Notes: generated by a model from the letters alone, not told the origin. Shown: positions 46,545-57,362, numbered from the stretch's first letter. The stretch is 64,000 bases of DNA from Macropodus opercularis (GCA_030770545.1 CM061106.1:10920501-10984500), one strand, 5' to 3'. Program-made: numbers and translations.

Positions 46545-49500
46545 CTATGAACTCCCTCCAATCTTAATTACAACACCTCTATGTATAATAGTGATAGGCT
46601 GATCTCTGCCTTTTCCTGGCTCATCATATGTTAGTCTAACTACAGGTTTCACTGTTCTCTTGGGTCGTGAGTTCCTAGGTCTGTCACCTCTGGAAACACA
46701 AGGTCTTTCAGTCTCCTCCACAGACTGCATTCCGTTAGTGTCTGTGTCAGATTCAGGCTCCTCCTGGCCTGAATCACTTTCCTCTTGAGGCCCAGAATTC
46801 TGGCCAGACTCCTGCACTTCTTCCGTCTGAGAGTCTGCCTCAAGACCATCCTCCTCATGACTGTCACTTGACTGTGAGAAAGGTAGATCCTCTTCTTTCA
46901 TAGCTGAGGGTTGAATAGCGCTTCTGTGGCTGCGCTCCCTTTCTCTGAGTCGTGTATGGTATGGCCTATAAAGTCTGCAATAGTCTGAGTCAGAGGACAC
47001 ATCTGACTCTTGGGGTTCCTGCAAGGTTGGCAGAATGTCTGTGGTGGTCTGCATTTGCCTTCGAGAAGTCCTCTCTCTGGTCTTCAGCACTTTGGGCAAA
47101 TCATCTTCCCTTTCTGCACTCGGAAGTCGCACAAGGTGTCCTATAGGGAGGATGTGATCCCTGTGGATCGTTTTGATGTCACCCCTTCTACCCTCAGGCT
47201 TAACCTTATAAACTGGAAGGTTTGGCATCTTTCCCACTACAGTGTAGGGAACAGGACTCCAGCGGGCCTGTAGTTTGTGTTTCCCTCTAAGTCCCAAGTT
47301 TTTCAGCAAAACTCTGTCACCAACTTCTAGTGACTGAAAGCCAACTCTTTTGTCATAAGATCTCTTATTTCTGTGATGAGACTTATCTGCTGCTTCAGAG
47401 GCTAGTTGGTAGGCTCTGCGCAAATCCTCCTTTAACTTTGCCACATATCCTGAATGGCTCTCTCCATTCCCATCTGAAGATGTACCAAAACACACATCTA
47501 CAGGAAGTCTGGCCTCCCTACCAAACATCAGAAAATAGGGGGAATACCCTGTAGCATCACATCTAGTACTGTTGTAAGCATTTACTAAATAACCTACATG
47601 CTGACTCCACTGACGTTTCTTTTCCTGACTCAAAGTCCCTAACATAGAGAGTAAAGTCCGATTAAACCTCTCTGGTTGAGGATCACCTTGCGGGTGATAA
47701 GGAGTAGTCCGGGACTTCCTGACTCCCAGCATCCTCAAAAGATTGCCAATAAGACAACTCTCAAAGTCTCTACCCTGGTCAGAATGAATCCTAGCAGGTA
47801 GGCCATAATGAACAAAGTACTTGTCAACCAATACTTTTGCTACAGTGTGAGCCTTCTGGTTCTTTGTTGGGAAAGCTTGTGCATAACGTGTAAAGTGGTC
47901 AGTGACCACTAGTACATTACTCATGCCTTTAGAGTCAGGTTCTACTGAAAGAAAGTCAATACATACTAGGTCCATAGGCCCAGCACTTGTAATCTGATGT
48001 AAAGGAGCTACTTTTTGACAAGGCGACTTACGTGTGACGCAGGCCCCACAGTTCTTTACATGCTGCTCAGCATCCTTTGACATCTTGGGCCAGAAGAATC
48101 TACTTCTCAGTAGGTCAGTTGTTCTCTCAATACCAAGGTGTCCTAAGTCATCGTGTAAGGACTTCAGCACAACTTCTCTAAACTCCTTCGGTAAAACCAG
48201 TTGTGTAGCCTCTTCACCTGATGGTCGTTTACTCACACGATGAAGCAGACCATCCTTCAGGATCAAACGGTCCGCCTCTCGCTTTAGCTGCAAGAATTCG
48301 GGATCATTTAGGTTAACTTCCGACCATGCTTTCTGCTCCACCGCTTTGATAGCAGGTCCAATCACCGCATCCGCTCTCTGAGCGTTTCTGAGTTCCACGG
48401 TGGACAGATGCTCCAATGACTTCAATTGTAGCCGCATAGGAAAAGCATAAAGATCTGGAATACAATCAGGAGATGCTCCCAGCTGATCCACATACCTCAA
48501 TGTGTTGTCACCAGATCTGGGAATACAGACTTGCTGACAGATGGACTTTACTCCGTCCTTCGGTATTGTCTCCCACGCTGTGATGTCATCAGCATCTGGA
48601 AAGTTTCTAGAGAGAAGGTCAGCGTCTATGTTGTGTTTGCCTGGCCTGTACCGTATGTCAAATTCATAGGTGGACAGAGCGGCAAGCCACCTGTGTCCCA
48701 CGGCATTGAGCTTCGCAGTGCTCAGTACATATGTCAAAGGGTTGTTGTCTGTGCGCACTGTGAACCGAGCCCCGTACAGGTAATCGTGAAACTTGTCAAC
48801 TACCGCCCACTTAAGAGATAAAAACTCCAGCTGGTGTATGGGGTAACGTTTTTCAGACTGGCTCAGCTTTCGACTAGCAAATGCCACTGGTCGTAGGCCC
48901 TCAGGATACTCCTGGTAGAGAACTGCTCCTAATCCTTTTAGGCTAGCATCCACATGTAGAACATAGGGCCTCTCAGGATCTGCAAAAGCTAGTACAGGGG
49001 CATGAGTCAAACAGTAAATTATCTGGTGAAAAGCATCAGTACAATACTGGTCCCATCTGTCCCCAAAGGGCTCTGACTCACTCAGGTATTTCTTAGTAGG
49101 ATCCTTAGCATTTTTCCTGTTCTTTTGAGTTGGGGCGTAGCCTTTGGTTAGTTCAGTTAATGGCCTGACAATGGCAGCATAGTTGGCTATAAACCTCCGG
49201 TAGTACCCACAAAACCCTAGAAAGGATCTCAGTGTTTTCAGGTTGGTAGGCAGTGTCCAGTGGGTCACTGCTTCAATCTTTTCTTGATCAGGTGAAACGC
49301 CCTCTGCTGACACTATGTGTCCCAGATATTTCACTTTGGACTGACAAAACTGACACTTATCAAGGGAGATCTTCAGTCCAGCTTCCTCAAGTCGATCAAG
49401 GACTTTAAGAAGTCTCTCTTCGTGTTCTTCCAGCGTTCTCCCAAAAACAATTAAGTCATCCAAGTACACAAGAACTTGTAGCAAATTCATGTCACCAACG

Positions 49501-52478
49501 GTCTTTTCCATTAATCTTTGAAATGTAGCCGGGGCTCCTGTTATTCCCTGTGGCATACGTTCAAACTGGAAGAACCCTAGTGGGCAGATAAATGCCGTCT
49601 TCTCTTTGTCTTCCTCAGCCATAGCTATTTGGTAATAGCCACTTCTCAAGTCAAGAACAGAGAACCACCTGCTTCCCGACAGGGAATCCAAGACCTCATC
49701 AATACAGGGTGTGGTATACTGGTCAGGCACTGTTCGACTGTTCAAGAGTCTGTAATCAATACACATTCTTATTGTCCCATTTTTCTTTCTGACAATCACT
49801 ATTGGAGAAGCATAGGGGCTGCGAGACTCTTTAATAATGCCAGCACCTAAGAGCTCTTGAAGATGTTTTCTCACGTCATCAATGTCAGCAGGAGTCAGGC
49901 GGCGTGAGCGCTGTCGGAAGGGTCGGGGGTCAGTCAGCCGAATGGTGTGCTCTACACCTTTAGCTAATCCAACATCCCATTCACTCAGGGAGAAAACACT
50001 GGACCTTTGAGATAGTTTCCTCACTAACTGCTCCTTCCACTCTTCTGAAACATCAGAGTCTCCAAAGTTAATGCGATTACTATCGAAACTTGCTGATGGT
50101 GTTTTTCCTGGAGGAACAGCTGTGACACTATCTGTACGATACACATGTCCCATAACCATTCCCACTGGTACTGTTGTCTCCTGACGGGACTGGTTCTGAA
50201 CCAGTATTCTAAAGTTGTTAACTTTTACTGCTGGGGCAGGTACTACCATGGGCTGCAACATCAAGCTGCCTGGAAGTGGAGCTGAGGGAGATGAATCAAT
50301 CATTAGGATTTCCTTCACCACCGGCTGAGTAAAATCAACTTTACATATAATCTGCTGATCTTCACCTGGGTGTAGAGTCAAGGGTCCAGGGCCTTGCCAT
50401 GTCACTACACCAACTTGGTCGTCCTCATCATTGATTGTGGACCCAGAGTCAGTTACTGTAATGTCCCTTCCCCAGCCAGCTTGTATTCCTAGTGTTTGCA
50501 TAATGTCAATTCCACGGTCTCTACACTGCCTCACCAGACTCCTTACATGACTGGTGTTGGTTCCCACAATGACAGGAGTCTGTTCTGTGGTCCGAGGGCT
50601 AGGGCAGATAAGTGCAAGAACAGTTACAATTTTGCTGGAGCCAGTGACTTCTGGGGGATACTCTAAATCCACTACCACGTAGCCACGGTAGGGGTAACTA
50701 TCTTCTGATTCACTCAGACCCCAGAGAGCCAGGCCAGATACAGGGTGTATTGGAACATCGCTCAGGTTCTTTTGGTACCACGCTTCAAAGATTATGGTGA
50801 CCTGGGAACCACTGTCAAACAGAGCGTCACAGAGATGTCCGTTCACTCTTAACTGTACTGTACTAGGTGGACCGACTAAACCTTCTGGTATCCCAGAGTT
50901 TCCAGGTGTAGACACATGACTTCTCTTCACAGTACAGTGAGTGTCTTCCCCTGAAGTGATGGTAGCAGGTGGGTTTTCTTTGGACAGTTTAAGAGCTTGG
51001 ATCAATTTTTTTATCACTCTACTTTGATTCTCTTGATTAGAGCATTTAGATGCAAAATGCCCATTTTCTCCACATCTATAGCAGAATCGCTGTTCACAGG
51101 CTTGTGAGAATCTGGCAGGGGAATGTACTTTAGTGGGGGCTTCCACTGTCAAGACATTAGCTGGGTGGAATGATCCAGCTTCTGTTACTTTCCTATCTAG
51201 TTTCGTCTGCAGTCTCTTTACCTGTTTCTTTAAAGCTCTCAGCTCACTGTCCTGGCTGTTCTCACTTACTGGTAGGGTGAGTGGAAGCGTACGCTCTGAA
51301 CACTCCATTTGTTTTTCACTCGAAGGTACCACCACAGAGGTGACAATAGACTTGAGCTCTTTAATTTCAGTTTTCAAGCGCTGAATCTCTGTGTGCTTGG
51401 AATCAGTACACTGCTTGTTCTGTACCTGATTTATTGAAGCGTTGAGTTTCATTCTGGATGCCTCATATTCCTCTTCAGCACGGATCTCACTCAAGAGCTG
51501 CAGGAATGTGGGCGGCCTAGACTTCCTCTCTCTTAAGCGCAGCTGGATCAGCATTAGGTCCGCAGCAACTGCTCCTCTCAACAGCTGTTCCACCCGGGCT
51601 CTGTCCATATTCTCATGGGGAAGGCCACCTCTCTGCACAACTTTAGAGAGATCTCGCTCCAATCGTCTCAGAAAATCAGACAATTTCTCTCCTGGCTGCT
51701 GTTGCAAGAGACGGAAAGCAAAGTACAAGTCATCACCTGACTCAGCAGTTCCAAAGGCACTTTCCAGGGCCTCTAAGTACATCTTAGGTTCAGCATCAGG
51801 GTTGCTGGTTCGTACTGCCTTGACTATTTCCAGTGCTGGACCCTTTAAACTTTCCACTAACCTGCGTCTTTTCTCCTTATCAGTACACTCACTTTCCTCC
51901 ACCATGAGCCATGCTTGCTCCAGCCAGTGGTCAAACTGCTCCTCATTTGCTGGAACAGGTTGTGTCCCTGAGAAAACACGCAGCCTCCGATATCCACTTT
52001 CAGCTGGGGGTTTGTTGGTCTTTTCTAAGAAGTCACCAAACGCTTGCAACAAGTTATGAGAGGTTGTGGACTGCTGTGCTCCTGGCATTAGGGCTCTAAT
52101 GTCATCCATAGTTTTCCCTTCAGTCTGAAGAAGAGCTCTTAACTTGCTATGGAAGTCAACCTCAGCAGGTTGAGCTTCATCCATAGTGACTAATGCCCAT
52201 ACTGATTCACCATCAGGGAGATGCACTTCAGGCGGTACGCTGACCATAGTTAGGGCTTCTTTGCATTCACATAAAACCATAAGGTTGTTTAGTCTAGCAT
52301 TAAAGGTTCTTCCCCTAACACGTACTCTGCCCAAACACTTGATAGTCTCTAGAGTCTCTTCAATTTGTGCTACTTCTACCGTTTCTGGGGCAATTACTAG
52401 CAGTCCATGAGCTTCATCCAAGCCTTCGCCCCTGCACCACCCCTTCAACTCAGAAGCTAACGCTAGTCTGTCTGCCAT
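46545..52478 (-). CDS. Gypsy Gag-Pol polyprotein, 1,977 residues, intact
   Basis: One frame from ATG at 52478 (75 nt past the 5' LTR) to a stop at 46545. The N-terminal part (GWCRGEGLDEAHGLLVIAPE, then ETIKCLGRVRVRGRTFNARL) resembles PNMA-family Gag proteins. A coiled-coil-like stretch follows, then one CCHC knuckle CYRCGENGHFASKC from residue 466. Retropepsin LFDSGSQVTIIFE has its Asp at 555. Reverse transcriptase has YLDD at 1005-1008. RNase H has LHVDASLKGLGAVL near 1165. Integrase shows an HHCC region (HDDLGHLGIERT...CGACVTRK), then the DDE residues in CIDFLSVE, HSDQGRDFES and PERFNRTLL. A C-terminal GPY/F-like module (ARWSPVPYTVVGK) and an acidic tail close it. Gag and Pol are fused without a frameshift. 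There is no envelope ORF. Confidence 0.95.
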   Translation of the reverse strand: MADRLALASELKGWCRGEGLDEAHGLLVIAPETVEVAQIEETLETIKCLGRVRVRGRTFNARLNNLMVLCECKEALTMVSVPPEVHLPDGESVWALVTMDEAQPAEVDFHSKLRALLQTEGKTMDDIRALMPGAQQSTTSHNLLQAFGDFLEKTNKPPAESGYRRLRVFSGTQPVPANEEQFDHWLEQAWLMVEESECTDKEKRRRLVESLKGPALEIVKAVRTSNPDAEPKMYLEALESAFGTAESGDDLYFAFRLLQQQPGEKLSDFLRRLERDLSKVVQRGGLPHENMDRARVEQLLRGAVAADLMLIQLRLRERKSRPPTFLQLLSEIRAEEEYEASRMKLNASINQVQNKQCTDSKHTEIQRLKTEIKELKSIVTSVVVPSSEKQMECSERTLPLTLPVSENSQDSELRALKKQVKRLQTKLDRKVTEAGSFHPANVLTVEAPTKVHSPARFSQACEQRFCYRCGENGHFASKCSNQENQSRVIKKLIQALKLSKENPPATITSGEDTHCTVKRSHVSTPGNSGIPEGLVGPPSTVQLRVNGHLCDALFDSGSQVTIIFEAWYQKNLSDVPIHPVSGLALWGLSESEDSYPYRGYVVVDLEYPPEVTGSSKIVTVLALICPSPRTTEQTPVIVGTNTSHVRSLVRQCRDRGIDIMQTLGIQAGWGRDITVTDSGSTINDEDDQVGVVTWQGPGPLTLHPGEDQQIICKVDFTQPVVKEILMIDSSPSAPLPGSLMLQPMVVPAPAVKVNNFRILVQNQSRQETTVPVGMVMGHVYRTDSVTAVPPGKTPSASFDSNRINFGDSDVSEEWKEQLVRKLSQRSSVFSLSEWDVGLAKGVEHTIRLTDPRPFRQRSRRLTPADIDDVRKHLQELLGAGIIKESRSPYASPIVIVRKKNGTIRMCIDYRLLNSRTVPDQYTTPCIDEVLDSLSGSRWFSVLDLRSGYYQIAMAEEDKEKTAFICPLGFFQFERMPQGITGAPATFQRLMEKTVGDMNLLQVLVYLDDLIVFGRTLEEHEERLLKVLDRLEEAGLKISLDKCQFCQSKVKYLGHIVSAEGVSPDQEKIEAVTHWTLPTNLKTLRSFLGFCGYYRRFIANYAAIVRPLTELTKGYAPTQKNRKNAKDPTKKYLSESEPFGDRWDQYCTDAFHQIIYCLTHAPVLAFADPERPYVLHVDASLKGLGAVLYQEYPEGLRPVAFASRKLSQSEKRYPIHQLEFLSLKWAVVDKFHDYLYGARFTVRTDNNPLTYVLSTAKLNAVGHRWLAALSTYEFDIRYRPGKHNIDADLLSRNFPDADDITAWETIPKDGVKSICQQVCIPRSGDNTLRYVDQLGASPDCIPDLYAFPMRLQLKSLEHLSTVELRNAQRADAVIGPAIKAVEQKAWSEVNLNDPEFLQLKREADRLILKDGLLHRVSKRPSGEEATQLVLPKEFREVVLKSLHDDLGHLGIERTTDLLRSRFFWPKMSKDAEQHVKNCGACVTRKSPCQKVAPLHQITSAGPMDLVCIDFLSVEPDSKGMSNVLVVTDHFTRYAQAFPTKNQKAHTVAKVLVDKYFVHYGLPARIHSDQGRDFESCLIGNLLRMLGVRKSRTTPYHPQGDPQPERFNRTLLSMLGTLSQEKKRQWSQHVGYLVNAYNSTRCDATGYSPYFLMFGREARLPVDVCFGTSSDGNGESHSGYVAKLKEDLRRAYQLASEAADKSHHRNKRSYDKRVGFQSLEVGDRVLLKNLGLRGKHKLQARWSPVPYTVVGKMPNLPVYKVKPEGRRGDIKTIHRDHILPIGHLVRLPSAEREDDLPKVLKTRERTSRRQMQTTTDILPTLQEPQESDVSSDSDYCRLYRPYHTRLRERERSHRSAIQPSAMKEEDLPFSQSSDSHEEDGLEADSQTEEVQESGQNSGPQEESDSGQEEPESDTDTNGMQSVEETERPCVSRGDRPRNSRPKRTVKPVVRLTYDEPGKGRDQPITIIHRGVVIKIGGSS

Positions 52479-52530
52479 TATGGTTGGATTTCGTACACAC
52501 TAATATTACTGGATGTCCCTGACTAAAATA

Positions 52531-52548
52531 ATCCCAGCGGTGCCTCCA
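52531..52548 (-). other. Primer-binding site (tRNA-Thr type)
   Basis: The plus strand reads ATCCCAGCGGTGCCTCCA, which looks like the 3' 18 nt of a mature tRNA-Thr including CCA. It lies 5 nt inside the 5' LTR. The tRNA identity is from memory of tRNA-Thr acceptor and T-arm sequence. Confidence 0.75.
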
Positions 52549-52553
52549 TTTTA

Positions 52554-53601
52554 TGTAGCCCGTCTACCAGATCTAATAGTAGATGGGGCCCTGAGTTCTG
52601 AATTTTTCACATATATATTTCTATATTACTGTTATTTCGAATTTTATCTTTTAGTCAAGGGTGCTTTTAGCAATTATCCTTTTCCTTACCAACCCTAAGA
52701 GTAATTCATTACCTATAATAATAACTCTAATACTTTATATAACAAAATAATAAGTACTCCTTTAATTATTAAGACAAAAATAACAAACAACAAACTTAAA
52801 CATTCAGGAGTCAATCGTGTCAAACAAAATGTCTTTCGTGTCAGTGTCACCAAACCGTTGCAGGCCTGAATCGTTGCACGTGCACGTGGAGCCAGTACGT
52901 AGCGGGCCGTCCACTCCAGTGAGAGCAATGAACAAAACAAAAGTTCTACCTTCCCACACTCCGTCCTCGAGCAGGGTCCACAACTGAGCTGGTGCCGATA
53001 TCGCTGGCGTCCTACCTCGACCGCCTGAGAGAAGCGTGTCCTGCTGGGTTAGCTGGCTGCCTCCGTCTCCAGGTGCCGTTACCGCTCCTCGCTTAGCTAA
53101 CGAGCAGCACCTGCGATAGTCTGATGCCGAACGTCGTGTTGAAGTTCGCTTTCTTACCACCACAGGTCCGTAAACTCAGACTATCATGCTGACAGTCCAA
53201 ACTTTACTTTTCTAAAGTTTCTTGGATTAAACACCGAACTTTTCTTAAGTGCATCACTCCTCCTGCACCTTAGCTCTGCTCCTCCTGTGCTCTTCTCTCC
53301 TTCCGGTCTTCCCCTCTCCTTCCGGTTACAAATCAATAAAATAAAACCCTGCACAGTTTGCATATACAGTTAACACTATTCAAGGTTTGGCTTACAAAAC
53401 AGAACACATTTATAAACACACATTTAACATCTTTAAACCATGTGTTAAACAGTGTAAAAGAAAATATACATTAACAACTTATTTCAATAATTAAACACCC
53501 ATTACCTATGTATGTATTTATCTTATTTAAGCCAATTATCTATTTATACTTTCTTTTACTATTTTCTTCTTATCTATTTATTTATTTTCACCTGGGCTAC
53601 A
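52554..53601 (-). repeat. 5' LTR of the intact Gypsy element
   Basis: 1,048 bp, identical in length and, by reading, in sequence to 45413-46460. On the minus strand it contains CCGGAAGGAGAG-type ETS-like sites and A/T-rich TATA-like stretches. Confidence 0.95.
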
Positions 53602-53860
53602 TACGGATCTCGTCTGTGGTCAGGTCGGAATCTTCTGGTTGGAGCGGGATTTTGGTTAAACTTTGGTGGTCTAGTTGTATCAGATGTCTTTGGGTTCCCA
53701 GGTGGATTTAAGGTGAAATGGTGTTATTTTCCGGTGTGTCAAGGGAGTTAAGACTGCTGAAAGTTTGAGGCGTCTGTGATACACATGGTTATGCTGATCC
53801 GCAATCCCACCGGGTTAGGCGTACTCTGTCTCTGTCAAATGATGATAGTAGTAACTCTTT
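53602..53860 (-). mobile_element. Penelope-like element, part 2 (upstream of Gypsy insertion)
   Basis: Minus-strand translation gives HRKITPFHLKSTWEPKD with downstream stops, in the style of the region N-terminal to the RT in Penelope-like proteins. It begins with the TACG target duplication, so it is the other half of the element interrupted by the Gypsy insertion. Right boundary uncertain. Confidence 0.5.
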
Positions 53861-54731
53861 TCAGTTTTTCATGAGAAAAGGTTGTCCGGGTTAGGGGGAA
53901 TTATTTCTGTCTCAATGACTCTCCCCGTCCTTTATCTTGCGACTAGGCAGTTTGGTGTAGAGAGCCAAGGGGTAAGGCACGGGCCGTCACTCGTCGCTTT
54001 ACACTCGTGTTCCCTGATACTGAGTTACTTTCCAGGAGAGTTTTAGGTCTTTGGATATAGAGAGGAGCAAACGCCGCTATTCTAAGAGGGTACGGATTAG
54101 TATTTCCGTACACATGCACCTCTGGGTTGCAGGTTTGTCTAAAGTTTTTCAGCTCTTGGACTATTTATTTTATTGTTAGACATTAAATCCTACTGTTTAG
54201 GCAATGGAAAGTAATAGTTAGATTTAGAGTAGGTAAAAGTAAAATATTTTGTTTTATTTTAGTTGTTCTGTTTAAAATTAAATTGTGAGGACATATCATC
54301 AGTACCTTAGGTTCATCTGGCGTTTTGGCCATTTTTAGACACCCTCCCCTAAGGGCAGCCGCCTGGGGTGATCAGGTCCCAGGGTTAGGGGTTAGGTGAA
54401 GGAAAGTTATGGGTTAAGTGAGTAGTCCAATTAGGATTGAGGTGCACAGGCTCAGGTAATTTAAAGCTTTTTTAAAAACTTTTTTAATTTAGTCTTAAGT
54501 TCTAGTAGCAGATGAGGGAGTGTTTATCTGCGCACTCTAGGACCAGTGACCAGAGTAGATCTCTGGACTCTAATTCCTAAAATAATAGGATAATAATTCA
54601 TATTTATTATATAACAAGTAAAAGTAACATTTAGAAGACACAATATATACAATAAGTGCTGGTTGGGAGGACAGTAGGCCTCAGAGAAGTGCTAGAGCAT
54701 GCAAAATTAGTTACCCGGTTAAGGAATTTAA

Positions 54732-54770
<39 letters not shown>

Positions 54771-55200
54771 CACATTTAGAGAAAATGAGTTCATAAACTG
54801 TTTATGCAATTAATAATCTAAGCTAAGCTACTCTAGCTGTTTCGAGCGATGTTTTAATGACGCTGACAGACCATTCGCGTTGTTTTCGTTCAAAATATCA
54901 TGTGAAGGCTTCAAATACTTATCAGTTTTAGTTTTTTTGCTTTAAAACAAACATAACTGGAGTTTTACCACATAATTTTTTAAAAGTTTTAAAGTTTAAA
55001 TTTCAGAAGAATGCGCGTCTGTTTACTTTCAGGCCCGACGCTGCAGTTTGTGCCAACGTAGTTGGAAAACAGCTAATAAGAACAAATAATTCCGAATAAA
55101 AACATATGTTATTACAAAATTGAGTGGACTGGGTGGGTTTTATTCCTCTACTTTGTAGTATAAGCGAGCAAGCGAGAGTTTTTTGGCGAGTTTGTGAACG
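53861..55200. other. No gene recognised; dinucleotide microsatellite
   Basis: AT-rich. A (TA)n/(CA)n microsatellite lies at about 54730-54774. The rest may be further transposon debris. Confidence 0.4.
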
Positions 55201-55239
55201 ACTTTTTGCAGTGGTAAAACATGGAGGCACAGCTAGAAA

Positions 55240-55610
55240 ATGAACCCGACAGCAGCACTACGGTTTATTGAGCAGTTATATACTGTTAATACTGATATCG
55301 ATGAGGAGGAGGAAGTTCCTTTGAATGTTGTTGACAATGCGCTGGGACAGAACAACGAGATGCTGCTGCTGCTGGAGACGCAGCTTTCTTGGGCCATAAA
55401 CAGCGACTGTCGCCATTCCTTTGTCTGGGACAGACACGTCCCAGGCTGAGAAGCCACTGATGAGGGTGATGACCCTCACACCTCCCCACCAATCAGTCTG
55501 CTTTGCAAATGATAGGCTAAAGGTCATTTGCAAAAACACTAACAAGTATGCAGCAAAATCGGAAGCAGACAGGAAGCACAAGTGGGCTGACATCAAGCTC
55601 ATTCAGTGTT
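55240..55610 (+). pseudogene. Possible piggyBac-like transposase N-terminal fragment
   Basis: An acidic start (VNTDIDEEEEVPLN) is followed, after a stop at 55447 and a frame change, by FANDRLKVICKNTNKYAAK and KHKWADIKL. This resembles the start of the piggyBac transposase domain (…NTNxYA… and a W-x-[DP] segment). No catalytic DDD core is visible. A weak call. Confidence 0.3.
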
Positions 55611-55839
55611 CTTCTATGTACTTATTACTATCATTATTTTCTAGAGTCTCATAAGTCTATAGGTCACTGGAGCTAAATTATAGGTAAGTACCTTGTCTCA
55701 TTTTTTTAAAATAAATTATCAGAAATATCATCGATCCTAGTAATAGCAACATTATTAATAATTAATTGTATTTGTATCTATTTATCAAGACTATGGTTGT
55801 TTATCCTATGTAATAAATATCATACCCCACCCGCCTCTG

Positions 55840-56640
55840 TCTATTTCTACTTAATCCACCTGTGCCTGTAATAACTATTATTCAAGGTGTGAAAGAAATC
55901 TGTAAAGCTCTGTGCGTTATGGGTCCAAATGCCAATAATGTCATCTAGAAACCTTTTATAGAATAATGGCTGTTTATTGCATTTTAGCAGGGCTTCTCGC
56001 TCCCACTTGCTCATACACAGGTTTGCATATGAAGGGGCATATCTGTGTCCCATGGCCGTGCCCTGTACCTGTAATGAACGGCAGTTATCAAACAGAAAAT
56101 AATTGTTCTTCAGACAGATCTCCAGAAGGTCTAACAGGTGCTGGTGGGGTCTGGAAAGTTGTTAAAGGCCGTCCAGATGTCTCGCAGCTCTATCTTAGTG
56201 TTTATGTTTGTGTATAGGCTTTGTACGTCGATTGTAAATAACATGGCATCAGCTGGGACTGTTAAGGTGCGGGTGGTGTCTAGAAAATGGTAGGTGTCCT
56301 ATAAATGACTGGGGTGTCTGCTGGAGAGGGGTCGCAAGAAGTGGTCTATATATTGTGAGACGTTGCAGCTGCTGCAATCAGAGACGGTCTGCCTGGAGGG
56401 ATTTCATGCGGGACGGTCCATGTTTCTGGGTCTTTATGTATTTTAGGTAGTTTTATAATAATGTTCTTGTTATGGTTTGGCCGGAGTTCGTTTAGTGCTC
56501 GTCTTTCAGCGGGGGAGAGATTATCCCTGCGGTCTTCGGTAGGCTAGTATAGAGGGAGAGTCTCTCTGTCCTTCCTTATCAGTGTCTACACCTGGAGACG
56601 AGACCATTTTGGCTGCCAATGAGAGGTGTGGGTGAAAGGG
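55840..56640 (-). pseudogene. Second Penelope-like RT remnant
   Basis: Minus-strand patches in order: LSPAERRALNELRPNHNKN, then NIIIKLPKIHKDPETW. Here the ADKG region normally between IIIKPADKG and LPKIHK is missing, a small deletion. Then IPPGRPS, then FTIDVQSLYTNINTKIELR, then MGHRYAPSYANLCMSKWERE and RFLDDIIGIWTH (the RT palm with the catalytic DD). Several frame breaks; inactive. The C-terminal GIY-YIG endonuclease was not seen. It is a different copy from the element at 44864/53602. Confidence 0.75.
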
Positions 56641-56960
56641 AGAGGCGTGGATTCTGTGCTATTGAAATAAATCTATGAGTTTGATGCGTCTATGGTACGC
56701 GCAGAGGTCTCTCCGTAGCTCCGCCCCGCCAGTGAGTGATGGTCGAGGTTTGCAGCGCTCGCCCTGTGGGCGTCAGGAGTGCCGTGATCGATGCTTCTGT
56801 GTCCGGTGTGCCTATTAAGGTTTGTATTCACGAAAAATGTATGTTTAGATTGTAACACCACATTTCAAATATGCCCCGTGCTGTGTCAGCTGTCCAATGG
56901 ACGTTGTCTGCCGCCGTCTGGAATCTGTGCTGTGGGAGTTTGGGAAGTACTGAAAAGTGA

Positions 56961-57362
56961 TTAGAGATGGTTTATGGTGTCCAGGTTGCGTCTCTGTTTC
57001 TGTGGAAGAGAAATGGAGTAATTAATTAGAGGAAAAAATATGTCCACATGAGGGAACACTGTTCTGGCTGCTTTGTATAGGCCACGCAGTTGTTTATTAG
57101 ATGTTTTGTCTGTGTCGTGGTCTCGATTCTTGAGCCCCAGTGAGAAGACCATCGTGTTGACCAGCTGATGCGGTGGGATCTTTTGTAGGATCTGCAAGAA
57201 GTGGTAGAAGTTTGCTCCAGGGTAACTGTCTATCTGAATATGTGGGTGTTGTAAAAGGTGGTATTCTGGCCAGATTTGAGTCTCCCAGTATGAGTATTGG
57301 TTGTCTGTCTTTAATTTGCCATAACACTGAAAGAATGAGACTCCAGTAGCTCTTAAAGTCAA
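56961..57362 (-). pseudogene. SGNH-hydrolase-like ORF, frameshifted
   Basis: The minus strand encodes PILILGDSNLARIPPF (the GDS block of SGNH/GDSL hydrolases) in one frame. After a frameshift near 57245 it continues IDSYPGANFYHFLQILQKIP, then NTMVFSLGLKNRDHD and VFPHVDIFFPLINYSISLP in the frame open from 57362 to 56961. These follow the expected block order. It lies upstream of, and on the same strand as, the Penelope-like RT remnant at 55840-56640. Both may derive from one element, or from two neighbours. SGNH ORFs are known in several retroelement groups. Confidence 0.5.

Larger units (their letters stand above)
45413..53601 (-). mobile_element. Intact Ty3/Gypsy LTR retrotransposon, 8.19 kb
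   Basis: Two 1,048-bp LTRs (45413-46460 and 52554-53601), both TGTAGCCC...GGGCTACA, look identical by reading. A 4-bp target duplication TACG flanks the element (45409-45412 and 53602-53605). On the minus strand the primer-binding site matches ATCCCAGCGGTGCCTCCA (52531-52548), consistent with the 3' end of a tRNA-Thr, 5 nt from the LTR. The polypurine tract AGGAGGGGGAGGG abuts the 3' LTR (46461-46473). A single uninterrupted Gag-Pol lies between. It is inserted in a Penelope-like element. All structural parts of an autonomous copy are present. Confidence 0.95.

Noticed and set aside
51442..52059. 205-residue plus-strand open frame in the Gypsy element
   Set aside because: Antisense shadow of the intact Gag-Pol; Ser-rich composition from reverse reading.
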